From assembly GCA_017382915.1 (NCBI GenBank), contig JAFNZJ010000129.1, positions 1 through 5,004 on the forward strand: 5,004 bases of DNA, read 5' to 3'. The translations under genes and the position numbers were made by a program. The notes below the pieces were generated by a model, which had not been told where the DNA came from, made no database searches, and saw only the letters and a program-made list of their open reading frames with translations. Below are positions 1-5,004 of this stretch, in pieces; position 1 is the first letter of the stretch, and every line of letters starts with the position of its first letter. The stretch comes from Clostridia bacterium. GTDB taxonomy: Bacteria > Bacillota > Clostridia > Oscillospirales > Acutalibacteraceae.

Positions 1-5
1 AAAGT

Positions 6-11
6 TGTCAA
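6..11 (-). promoter_or_regulatory. Possible -35 element (TTGACA) for a gene beyond the left edge
   Basis: The minus strand reads a perfect TTGACA at the very end of the window, 37 bp after the last stop codon. The matching -10 box would lie outside, so this cannot be confirmed. If real, the next gene to the left has its own promoter and the operon ends with the GNAT-like gene. Confidence 0.25.
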
Positions 12-48
12 GCCTTTTTTTATAAAAAATTTAACTTTTTATTAAATA

Positions 49-426
49 TTACTCTTTATTACAGTGGCAGCAGTCACTAAATAAATTCTGAAGTTTTAGG
101 CGATTTTCTTCACTGCTTTCAATAAAATCAATTTTAGCATATAGGTCTTCATAATTACTACCATAGTAAAATGCATCGGTAATGCCGCGCTCGGTACCAA
201 CATGAAGTGCGCTACGCAGTAACCCATCGGCCAACATAATATCTTCCTTAGGCTCCACAGCAAATACCGTTTCTTTTTCGCCCTCAATTAAAAAAAGGGC
301 AAAGCCTAAACATTCATCACCGTTCATTGCGCGAATTGCCAAAGAATTTTCATTATAATCAATACCGCAATTTTGGTAAAGGTTCTTTGTAATACCGACA
401 TCTTCACAGACTAAAATTTCAAGCAT
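49..426 (-). CDS. Small GNAT-like protein of unknown function with Cys/His tail
   Basis: This 125-residue protein looks like a reduced GNAT acetyltransferase fold: a strand pair around LAIRAMNGDECLGFALFLIE (29-48), a strand then helix VFAVEPKEDIMLADGLLRSA (54-73), and a closing GI..AFYYGSNYEDLYAKIDF segment (81-101) like the C-terminal GNAT strand. The acetyl-CoA loop (Q/RxxGxG/A) is replaced by DIMLADG, so enzyme activity is doubtful. The end is Cys119-Cys120-His121-Cys122, which could hold a metal. No signal peptide or membrane segment is seen. The ATG shares one base with the rluB TAA (TAATG), and no clear ribosome site precedes it, so its translation probably depends on rluB by stop-restart. 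Related short proteins occur in Clostridia, to my recollection, but no function is known to me. The GNAT call is a fold inference, not a clear match. Confidence 0.6.
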   Translation of the reverse strand: MLEILVCEDVGITKNLYQNCGIDYNENSLAIRAMNGDECLGFALFLIEGEKETVFAVEPKEDIMLADGLLRSALHVGTERGITDAFYYGSNYEDLYAKIDFIESSEENRLKLQNLFSDCCHCNKE

Positions 427-1172
427 TATTCCACATCATTTCTTTTAGCAACACTAACATTGGTTAAATGCTGCATTTCTTTTTCATTAAGCTCACGCCA
501 TTTGCCCTGCGGCAACATACCAAGCTTAACACCGGCAATTTCGGTACGCTTAAGCCTGATAACTGTAAGTCCAACCGACTCACACATACGGCGGATTTGG
601 CGGTTTCTACCCTCATACAGCACAACATTTAAAACTGTGCGATTTTCACCCTTATCAATAATATGCACATCACAAGGCAAGGTTTTGCTACCGTCAAGCA
701 TAATGCCTTCGGTTAGCTTTGTAATTTGGTCTTCAGTAACCTTTTCACGAACAGTAACCCTATAAACCTTAGCAACATGGCGGGATGGATGCGTAAGCAT
801 ATTTGAAAAAGAACCATCATTGGTCATAAGTAATAAGCCTTCAGAGTTACGGTCAAGCCTGCCGACAGGAAAAAGGCGAACAGGTGCATCTTCCACAAGC
901 TCTGAAACACATTTTCTACCAAGCTCATCACTCATAGTGGTGACAAAGCCGCGTGGCTTGTGCAGCATAATATACATTTTTGTTTTGGTTCTGACAACCC
1001 TTTTACCGCTTACTACAATTTTATCTCTGATAGGGTCAACCTTATCACCAAGCGATGCAACCCTACCATTAACCTTTACCTTGCCGGCTTCAATAAGCTC
1101 TTCAGATTTACGGCGGGATGCAATGCCGTTTTCAGACATATATTTTTGAAGTCTTATTTTATTATCCTTCAT
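426..1172 (-). CDS. rluB: 23S rRNA pseudouridine synthase RluB (RsuA/RluB/E/F family)
   Basis: RluB converts one uridine of 23S rRNA (U2605 in E. coli numbering) to pseudouridine near the peptidyl transferase centre. The 248-residue protein starts with an S4 RNA-binding domain (RLQKYMSENGIASRRKSEEL at 7-26, through about 52). The catalytic domain has KPRGFVTT (72-79), the active-site motif GRLDRNSEGLLLMTNDG (104-120) with nucleophile Asp107, the EGRNRQIRRM motif (187-196) and the closing LKRTEIAGVKLGMLPQGKWREL (207-228, short gap spacing normal). The Shine-Dalgarno is modest (AGGT, complement of 1180-1183, 7 nt before ATG). It lies 17 bp after the carboxypeptidase stop and shares one base with the next start. 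In Bacillus and many Clostridia spmA-spmB lie between such a carboxypeptidase gene and rluB; they are missing here. A relative of the same family acting on another site cannot be fully excluded. Confidence 0.93.
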   Translation of the reverse strand: MKDNKIRLQKYMSENGIASRRKSEELIEAGKVKVNGRVASLGDKVDPIRDKIVVSGKRVVRTKTKMYIMLHKPRGFVTTMSDELGRKCVSELVEDAPVRLFPVGRLDRNSEGLLLMTNDGSFSNMLTHPSRHVAKVYRVTVREKVTEDQITKLTEGIMLDGSKTLPCDVHIIDKGENRTVLNVVLYEGRNRQIRRMCESVGLTVIRLKRTEIAGVKLGMLPQGKWRELNEKEMQHLTNVSVAKRNDVE

Positions 1173-1189
1173 ACTATCAACCTAACTTT

Positions 1190-2326
1190 TTAAGAATAAT
1201 TCCATAAAGTGCAAAGTGCACTGTAAAATCTTTTTAAAAAATCTTCCTTGCGATTATATAATTTAACATCCGCCAAGGAATATATGTTGGCAGTTTTGAT
1301 TAACTGCTCACCCAAATAATATTCAACCCTACCAACCTTTTCACCTGCAAACAGTGAGCCGTACACAAATTTAGGCAGTAAAACCTTTTGTTTAATACTG
1401 CTAGACTTTGGCAGCGTTGTACATATTTCAACCTTTTCGGTGGCAATTTTAACAAGGTCTGCATCGCCTGAGATTAGTTCAATTGTATCAGGCAGATTAT
1501 CGGTATTATTGGTCGTTGTGACGGTATTTTCAAAGCCATAATCAAGCATATTTTTATGGTCTTGCCAGTCATTGGGGGCATTTAATGTTACCGCAATAAT
1601 CTTTTTACCATCACGCACTGCAGCGGTTACTAAGCATCTGCCCGATTTTTTGGTAAAGCCTGTTTTAACACCAATTAGCCCCTCATAATTACCAAGTAGT
1701 TTATTATGATTTGTAAGGGACCGTCTATAGGGCGGATTACCATAGTAAAGTGTTGCGGTTTTTGACCCGCAAGCAGCACAAAATGCCTTATTTTTAAGTG
1801 CTACTGAAGTAAGTAATGCCAAATCATAGGCGGTTGTATAATGATTATCATCATCAAGTCCTGACGGTGTTACAAAATTAGTGTTTTTAAGACCAATCTC
1901 TTTTGCCTTTTTATTCATAATTTTTGCAAAACCACCAGGCCCGCCGCCCAGAACATAAGCTACTGTATTTGCCGCATCATTGCCCGATGCCAAAAGCATA
2001 CCATAAAGCAAATCGCGGTATGAAACAGTATCCCCCTCAAGCAAGCCCATTGAAGACCCTTCAACCGTTACCATTTGCTTGGTAACTATAACGGTTTTAT
2101 CAAGGCTTGGTTGCTCGGCCAGAATTAAAGCGGTCATAATTTTGGTAGTGCTTGCCATTGGCAGTTTCTCATACGCGTTATGGGCATATATGACCTCTTT
2201 AGAATCGGCGCACATAACAAGTGCCGCCTTGGCAGAAATGCTTAAATCATTAACCGCAGCAGCACTAAACTGAAAACTGTTTATTACTGTAATTAAAACC
2301 AAAATATAGGCAACCCACTTTTTCAT
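1190..2326 (-). CDS. Secreted D-alanyl-D-alanine carboxypeptidase (DacF/DacB type, PBP5 family, S11)
   Basis: This low-molecular-weight penicillin-binding protein removes the terminal D-Ala from peptidoglycan pentapeptides outside the membrane, limiting cross-linking; DacF and DacB of Bacillus do this in spore cortex. With the start at ATG 2324-2326 it has 378 residues. Residues 1-24 are a signal peptide (MKK, hydrophobic core, likely cut after SAAA). All three catalytic motifs are present: S59-T-T-K62 with nucleophile Ser59, S114-G-N116, and K221-T-G223. The C-terminal beta domain runs from about 270 to 355. The tail EDFLKRFYSALCTLWNYS has the charged and aromatic pattern of an amphipathic membrane anchor. 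Six cysteines remain after the signal peptide, including a CxxC at 183-186. DacF and DacB cannot be separated here; the place after ytfJ suggests a sporulation role, but a vegetative one is possible. Confidence 0.94.
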   Translation of the reverse strand: MKKWVAYILVLITVINSFQFSAAAVNDLSISAKAALVMCADSKEVIYAHNAYEKLPMASTTKIMTALILAEQPSLDKTVIVTKQMVTVEGSSMGLLEGDTVSYRDLLYGMLLASGNDAANTVAYVLGGGPGGFAKIMNKKAKEIGLKNTNFVTPSGLDDDNHYTTAYDLALLTSVALKNKAFCAACGSKTATLYYGNPPYRRSLTNHNKLLGNYEGLIGVKTGFTKKSGRCLVTAAVRDGKKIIAVTLNAPNDWQDHKNMLDYGFENTVTTTNNTDNLPDTIELISGDADLVKIATEKVEICTTLPKSSSIKQKVLLPKFVYGSLFAGEKVGRVEYYLGEQLIKTANIYSLADVKLYNRKEDFLKRFYSALCTLWNYS

Positions 2327-2329
2327 AAT

Positions 2330-2366
2330 GCACCTCATAGCTTTTTAATAAAATACTATGAAATAC
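2330..2366 (-). promoter_or_regulatory. Candidate RNA hairpin covering the carboxypeptidase ribosome site
   Basis: In the minus-strand transcript, GUAUUUCAUAG (2366-2356) can pair without a break with CUAUGAGGUGC (2340-2330): eight Watson-Crick and three G-U pairs. Above it, after one G-U pair and one A-A mismatch, UUUU (2353-2350) can pair with AAAA (2346-2343), closing a three-base loop. The descending arm contains the entire Shine-Dalgarno sequence GAGGUG (2336-2331), so folding would lower translation of the carboxypeptidase. The core TCATAG/CTATGA is also a perfect 6-bp inverted repeat in DNA. The pairing was worked out by eye; stability and conservation are not tested, and the stem is A/U rich. 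Confidence 0.4.
2331..2336 (-). promoter_or_regulatory. Ribosome binding site fixing the carboxypeptidase start
   Basis: The minus strand reads GAGGTG here, ending 4 nt before the ATG at 2324-2326 (6 nt if counted from GAGG). An upstream in-frame ATG (2336-2338) overlaps this site and would have none of its own, so the inner ATG is preferred. Confidence 0.75.
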
Positions 2367-2382
2367 TGCACTGAAAAATACT
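2351..2382 (-). repeat. Three copies of AGTATTT upstream of the carboxypeptidase gene
   Basis: The minus strand carries AGTATTT at 2382-2376, 2367-2361 and 2357-2351, spaced 15 and 10 bases apart; the first two are both preceded by C. They fill most of the 62-bp gap between ytfJ and the carboxypeptidase gene. They might be protein-binding sites or chance in A/T-rich DNA. Confidence 0.35.
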
Positions 2383-2388
2383 GATAAC

Positions 2389-2778
2389 CTATTCTTCAAT
2401 AATTTCGGTAGAATCCTTCTTTTTAAATAAAGCCTTAACCTTTTGGGTAAGTTCGGGCAACATATCAATAGCTTTAGCGGCCAAGGTCTGCTCACAAACA
2501 ACCGGCAGCATTTTTACATCGCCATCCTTAACAACCAAAAAGCCAATAGGATTAACGGTAGCGCCTGCGCCGCCACCACCAGCAAAAACCTGCGAGCCGT
2601 TATTTTTACCCGCAAAATCGCTAGCACCGCTTACAAAGCCGAAAGAAAGCTTTGAAACGGGTATAATGGCAATATCATCAACAATAATCGTATCACCAAT
2701 AATTGTGTTGGCATCCACCATTGTTTTGATTTTTTCCATTGTGGTTTCCATAATCTCTGAAATTTTTTGTTCTGCCAT
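2389..2778 (-). CDS. ytfJ: YtfJ/GerW family sporulation protein
   Basis: YtfJ (GerW) is made in the forespore of Bacillus and is needed for normal spore germination, where it has been linked to working SleB cortex lysis; its biochemical activity is not known. The 129 residues have the family layout: an N-terminal helix around METTMEKIKTMVDANTIIGD (10-29), the core strand IIPVSKLSFGF (38-48), the glycine-rich turn GGGGAGATVNPIGFLVV (67-83), and a charged C-terminal helix. There is no signal peptide or membrane segment. A strong AAGGAGG site lies 10 nt before the ATG and overlaps the DUF2953 stop codon. The charged tail after about residue 115 is variable in the family. Its presence points to a spore-forming lineage, although relatives also occur in species not known to sporulate. 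Confidence 0.93.
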   Translation of the reverse strand: MAEQKISEIMETTMEKIKTMVDANTIIGDTIIVDDIAIIPVSKLSFGFVSGASDFAGKNNGSQVFAGGGGAGATVNPIGFLVVKDGDVKMLPVVCEQTLAAKAIDMLPELTQKVKALFKKKDSTEIIEE

Positions 2779-2788
2779 TTTAAAAAAT

Positions 2789-2795
2789 CCTCCTT
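2789..2795 (-). promoter_or_regulatory. Ribosome binding site for ytfJ
   Basis: AAGGAGG on the minus strand, 10 nt before the ytfJ ATG. Its first two bases are the last two bases of the DUF2953 TAA stop (2794-2796), which favours translational coupling. Confidence 0.8.
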
Positions 2796-3387
2796 ATAGA
2801 AAATCCTTTATAAGTGAAAAACCTACCGATAAGGCTTTATATACCGGTAATTTTATAATTGATAAAAATTCAACCTGAGGTGTTTTGGCATCATAGTCGG
2901 CGGTAATGTTGATGTTTTGCTTATCAACCTGAATTATGCCGTTTATAAGACCGATTGCAGGGTAAACAACCGCCGAAACAGCACCATAAGTCAGTGCAGT
3001 GGTAGCGGCATCCTGCCCAGCTACTGTAATTTTTAAATTCAAGTTTGTCATATGCGCTTTTGAAAGCAGTAAAATAATTTTTGAAAAAATATTTTTAACT
3101 ATACTAAGCAGTTGCACAGTGCCATCAACCACACCGTGTTTTTTATAAATCTTTTTAATATAGCCTTCACTGGGCTTGTTTGCCTTTTTATCATCAGACT
3201 TTGCTTTTTCTTTACGGGTAACCTTTTTAATTTTATCCTGCCCATAAAAATCATATTCAAACTTAAAAAACAAACATTTAATAACAATATAGCCTTTTTT
3301 GCTTAAATAAATTTTAAGCTTAATATTTGCAAAAAGTATTATGCCGATAATACATATAATTACTGCAAGAATAATTAAAAAAACCAT
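2794..3387 (-). CDS. DUF2953 domain membrane-anchored protein (YtfI-like)
   Basis: This is a protein of unknown function that in many Bacillota sits directly before ytfJ; the Bacillus counterpart is, to my knowledge, YtfI. I place the start at ATG 3385-3387, giving 197 residues. A TTG further out at 3405 would put the strong GGAGGTG ribosome site inside the gene, so it is unlikely. Residues 2-20 form one hydrophobic membrane segment, followed by a short strand-like region, then a lysine-rich stretch (about 52-84). The DUF2953 signature is in the C-terminal half: TALTYGAVSAVVYPAIGLI (130-148) and the strand INITADYDAK (159-168). The topology suggests a soluble domain held at the membrane by its N-terminal helix. 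Gaps are 23 bp after scpB and 15 bp before ytfJ. A joint role with YtfJ in sporulation or germination is inferred only from the pairing. Confidence 0.85.
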   Translation of the reverse strand: MVFLIILAVIICIIGIILFANIKLKIYLSKKGYIVIKCLFFKFEYDFYGQDKIKKVTRKEKAKSDDKKANKPSEGYIKKIYKKHGVVDGTVQLLSIVKNIFSKIILLLSKAHMTNLNLKITVAGQDAATTALTYGAVSAVVYPAIGLINGIIQVDKQNINITADYDAKTPQVEFLSIIKLPVYKALSVGFSLIKDFL

Positions 3388-3396
3388 AAATATCGG

Positions 3397-3403
3397 CACC
3401 TCC
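3397..3403 (-). promoter_or_regulatory. Ribosome binding site fixing the DUF2953 gene start
   Basis: The minus strand reads GGAGGTG, a near-perfect Shine-Dalgarno sequence 9 nt before the ATG at 3387. It lies in the scpB-DUF2953 gap and argues against the longer reading from TTG at 3405. Confidence 0.85.
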
Positions 3404-3410
3404 AAAACTA

Positions 3411-4016
3411 TTATTCGTTAATAGTTACCTCTTCTTTTTGTTCGCTTTCTGCGTTTTCATTTTCCACAACATCATCAAAGGTTAACTGCTTTGCATCGGG
3501 TGAAACATCCTTGGGCAGTTCGGGCAAATTATCAAGGGATGAAAGTGAAAATGAACGCAAAAATGTAGCGGTAGTTCCGTAAAGCAGGGGTCTACCGGGC
3601 AATTCAAGGCGTCCCCTTTCTTCAATAAGCTCCTTTTCAACCAGAGTGCTTACAACACCTGAACAGTCAACTCCCCTTACCTGCTCCACAAATGAGCGTG
3701 TACAGGGCTGATTATAGGCAATAACCGCCAAAACCTCAAGCGCCGCCTGTGACAGGGGTGTTTTGCGCTTAAAATCAAAGGCACGGCGAACATATTCCGC
3801 ATATTCAGTACGGCTGGCAAGCTGATAACTATCGCCTAATGTTAGCAGCTTAATACCGCTGTTATTATCTTCAAGTTTATTTGAAAGCAGTTTTAAAACC
3901 TTTGAAAGCGTTTCATCATCAACCTCAAAAACCTCACAAAGTCTAGCGGATGAAACAGGCTCACCGCCTGCAAACAACACAGCCTCAAGGGCTGAAACCA
4001 TATCATTTATCTTCAC
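3411..4016 (-). CDS. scpB: Segregation and condensation protein B (ScpB)
   Basis: ScpB is the kite subunit of the SMC condensin; it works as a dimer of tandem winged-helix proteins bound to the ScpA linker. The 201 residues match the family length. The first winged helix starts at SALEAVLFAGGEPVS (8-22); the second carries the strongest signature, LSQAALEVLAVIAYNQPCTR (88-107), then EQVRGVDCSGVV (111-122) and GRPLLYGTT (141-149). The last 30 or so residues are acidic and probably disordered, as is common in ScpB. The start is GTG (4014-4016), backed by AAGGAG ten nt upstream inside scpA. An in-frame ATG five codons later (3999-4001) lacks as good a site. The overlap with scpA suggests coupled translation of two partners needed in fixed ratio. 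Confidence 0.96.
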   Translation of the reverse strand: MKINDMVSALEAVLFAGGEPVSSARLCEVFEVDDETLSKVLKLLSNKLEDNNSGIKLLTLGDSYQLASRTEYAEYVRRAFDFKRKTPLSQAALEVLAVIAYNQPCTRSFVEQVRGVDCSGVVSTLVEKELIEERGRLELPGRPLLYGTTATFLRSFSLSSLDNLPELPKDVSPDAKQLTFDDVVENENAESEQKEEVTINE

Positions 4017-4740
4017 GGGACTTACGCTCCTTATTTATGGCAACGGTCATTTCATCACCATCACCGTCAATTTTAACTCTGTTAGCCTTACAAAGCTCTA
4101 ACACCGCCAAAAATGTTGCAACAAGTTCTGAGCGGTCGTGCGCCTCTTTAAAAATATTGCTCAGTCTAACCTTATTTCCGTTCCAAAGCCTACGCATAAC
4201 ATGGACAATTTTGGTTGACACCGCCACAACCTTTTTAGCAACGATTTTAGTAAATACTGTGGTGGGCGGCGGTTGTTTACGCATACCCCTACCAACTGCC
4301 GAAAGATATGCATCTAAAAGCAGATTTGAGCCATGAACTAACTGATAGCGTTTTTCAACCTCAATTTCTTCGGGGTTACGAACATAGTAATTAAAGCCTT
4401 CGGTCATTGTGCCAAATTTGGCGGCAATTTGACGGCAAACTTCATACTCTAAAAGCTCACCTGCCAGCTCCTCTTTAAGCTGTTCAGCCTCTTCATGCTT
4501 TGGTAGTAAGCTGACTGTTTTAAGATAAACCAAACGCGCAGCCATCTCTAAAAACTCGCTGGCAATATCCATATCATTTTGGCGCATTGCCTCAATATGT
4601 TCAATATACTGCTCACAAAGTAATGAGAGGTTTATATCATAAATATTAAGTTTGTTTTTTGCCAAAAGATTTAGCAACAGGTCAAGCGGACCCTCAAAAA
4701 CTTCAAGCTTATAGGAAAGCTGCTCGGTTTGTTGTTCCAT
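4003..4740 (-). CDS. scpA: Segregation and condensation protein A (ScpA, kleisin)
   Basis: ScpA is the kleisin subunit of the bacterial SMC-ScpA-ScpB condensin, which bridges the SMC heads and helps compact and segregate the newly copied origins. At 245 residues it has the usual family length. The N-terminal SMC-neck-binding region is plain: FEGPLDLLLNLL at residues 15-26, then DINLSLLCEQYIEHI (35-49) and ASEFLEMAARLVYLKTVSLLP (60-80). The middle (about 81-190) is the variable linker that holds the ScpB dimer. The C-terminal winged helix, which caps the other SMC head, is seen as VRLSNIFKEAHDRSELVATF (191-210) followed by LAVLELCK. An AAGAGG ribosome site (complement of 4747-4752) sits 6 nt before the ATG. 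The 3' end overlaps scpB by 14 bp. No key motif is missing. Confidence 0.97.
   Translation of the reverse strand: MEQQTEQLSYKLEVFEGPLDLLLNLLAKNKLNIYDINLSLLCEQYIEHIEAMRQNDMDIASEFLEMAARLVYLKTVSLLPKHEEAEQLKEELAGELLEYEVCRQIAAKFGTMTEGFNYYVRNPEEIEVEKRYQLVHGSNLLLDAYLSAVGRGMRKQPPPTTVFTKIVAKKVVAVSTKIVHVMRRLWNGNKVRLSNIFKEAHDRSELVATFLAVLELCKANRVKIDGDGDEMTVAINKERKSREDK
4027..4032 (-). promoter_or_regulatory. Ribosome binding site for scpB, inside scpA
   Basis: The minus strand reads AAGGAG here, within the last codons of scpA and 10 nt before the scpB GTG. It decides in favour of the GTG start at 4016 rather than the ATG at 4001. Confidence 0.75.
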
Positions 4741-4752
4741 AAAAAACCTCTT

Positions 4753-5004
4753 TTATGACCAAAAAGTTAATATATCAAAAAGGTTATAAATAACCGTTTT
4801 AATTCCCATCATCGGATAATCAAGCACACCTGAAAATAAAAGCGCCATAAGAATTAAGCCAAAATACCTTTCATAACGCATTATTAAATAGTAGGTGCGA
4901 TTTGATAAAAAAGCAAAAAGAATTTTTGAACCATCAAGCGGCGGAATAGGAATAAGATTAAATACCGCTAATGAAATATTGATAGTAACAAAGAAGTCTA
5001 AAAA
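4753..5004 (-). CDS. Site-2 protease family membrane metalloprotease (M50), C-terminal part
   Basis: The open frame enters from the right edge and ends at TAA (4753-4755), giving the last 83 residues of a longer protein. Fragment residues 16-29 read NLIPIPPLDGSKIL, the classic second zinc-binding motif (NxxPxPxLDG) of site-2 proteases, with Asp24 of the fragment as the expected third zinc ligand. The HExxH motif that supplies the other ligands lies outside the window. Hydrophobic stretches flank the motif (about 2-22, 48-62 and 70-82), as expected for an integral membrane enzyme. The family cuts transmembrane segments of membrane proteins such as anti-sigma factors, but the substrate here is unknown. 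The short tail after the motif fits the small rhomboid-sized bacterial members often found just upstream of scpA in Clostridia. The stop is 12 bp before scpA, so the two are probably cotranscribed. Family identity is secure; specific role is not. Confidence 0.9.
   Translation of the reverse strand, partial: FLDFFVTINISLAVFNLIPIPPLDGSKILFAFLSNRTYYLIMRYERYFGLILMALLFSGVLDYPMMGIKTVIYNLFDILTFWS

Noticed and set aside
18..46. Inverted repeat after the last gene as an intrinsic terminator
   Set aside because: The stem is only A/T pairs with a mismatch, and on the minus strand it is followed by A's and GGC, not a U run. Too weak to call.
460..1149. Plus-strand frames opposite rluB
   Set aside because: Full overlap with a gene having all family motifs; translated products are Ser/Thr/Pro-rich and resemble nothing.
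1190..2338. Carboxypeptidase start at the outer ATG (2338)
   Set aside because: That ATG is part of the ATGAGGTG run serving as ribosome site for the inner ATG; the inner start also gives a standard MKK signal peptide.
2265..2501. Minus-strand 78-residue frame bridging the ytfJ-carboxypeptidase gap
   Set aside because: It overlaps the ends of two solid genes in another frame, starts inside ytfJ without a ribosome site, and has no recognisable pattern.
2666..2878. Plus-strand 70-residue hydrophobic frame opposite ytfJ
   Set aside because: It lies antisense to well-supported ytfJ and the end of DUF2953, lacks a clear ribosome site, and its hydrophobicity comes from the complement of ytfJ's Asp/Asn/Glu codons.
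3950..4336. Plus-strand 128-residue frame opposite scpA/scpB
   Set aside because: Antisense shadow of two clear genes; Ser/Leu/Thr-rich with no domain pattern.
1..5004. CRISPR array, IS element, tRNA/rRNA or defence system
   Set aside because: No regularly spaced repeats, transposase frame, terminal inverted repeats or RNA gene signatures were seen; nearly all of the window is conserved coding sequence.

Overview
The window is a stretch of chromosome from a low-GC, Gram-positive bacterium of the Bacillota. The gene set and order (site-2 protease, scpA, scpB, DUF2953, ytfJ, D,D-carboxypeptidase, rluB) suggest an anaerobic Clostridia member, perhaps of the Ruminococcaceae/Oscillospiraceae type. 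The YtfJ/GerW protein next to a sporulation-type carboxypeptidase suggests descent from a spore former. The genus cannot be told from this sequence.

All eight genes lie on the minus strand, so transcription runs from right (5004) to left (1). In transcription order they are: the C-terminal end of a membrane zinc site-2 protease (4753-5004, cut by the window edge); scpA (4003-4740) and scpB (3411-4016), the two non-SMC condensin subunits, overlapping by 14 bp; a membrane-anchored DUF2953 protein (2794-3387); the sporulation protein YtfJ/GerW (2389-2778); a secreted D-alanyl-D-alanine carboxypeptidase (1190-2326); the pseudouridine synthase RluB (426-1172); and a small GNAT-like protein (49-426) that begins in the rluB stop codon.

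Gaps are 12, -14, 23, 15, 62, 17 and -1 bp, and no convincing intrinsic terminator is visible, so this reads as one long operon whose main promoter lies off the right edge. Two starts should be moved inward on Shine-Dalgarno evidence: DUF2953 to ATG at 3387 and the carboxypeptidase to ATG at 2326. No stretch over 300 bp lacks a gene; the longest gap is 62 bp.

The genes join chromosome organisation (ScpAB with SMC), cell-wall trimming, spore germination and ribosome maturation. This is essentially a conserved housekeeping cluster, not a mobile or defence region, and I see no new multi-gene system. The most unusual signal is in the 62-bp gap before the carboxypeptidase. There the RNA can form an 11-pair imperfect hairpin (2330-2366) that buries the gene's whole Shine-Dalgarno sequence, next to three copies of AGTATTT. 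The second is the terminal GNAT-like protein, which lacks a normal acetyl-CoA loop and ends in a Cys-Cys-His-Cys cluster.
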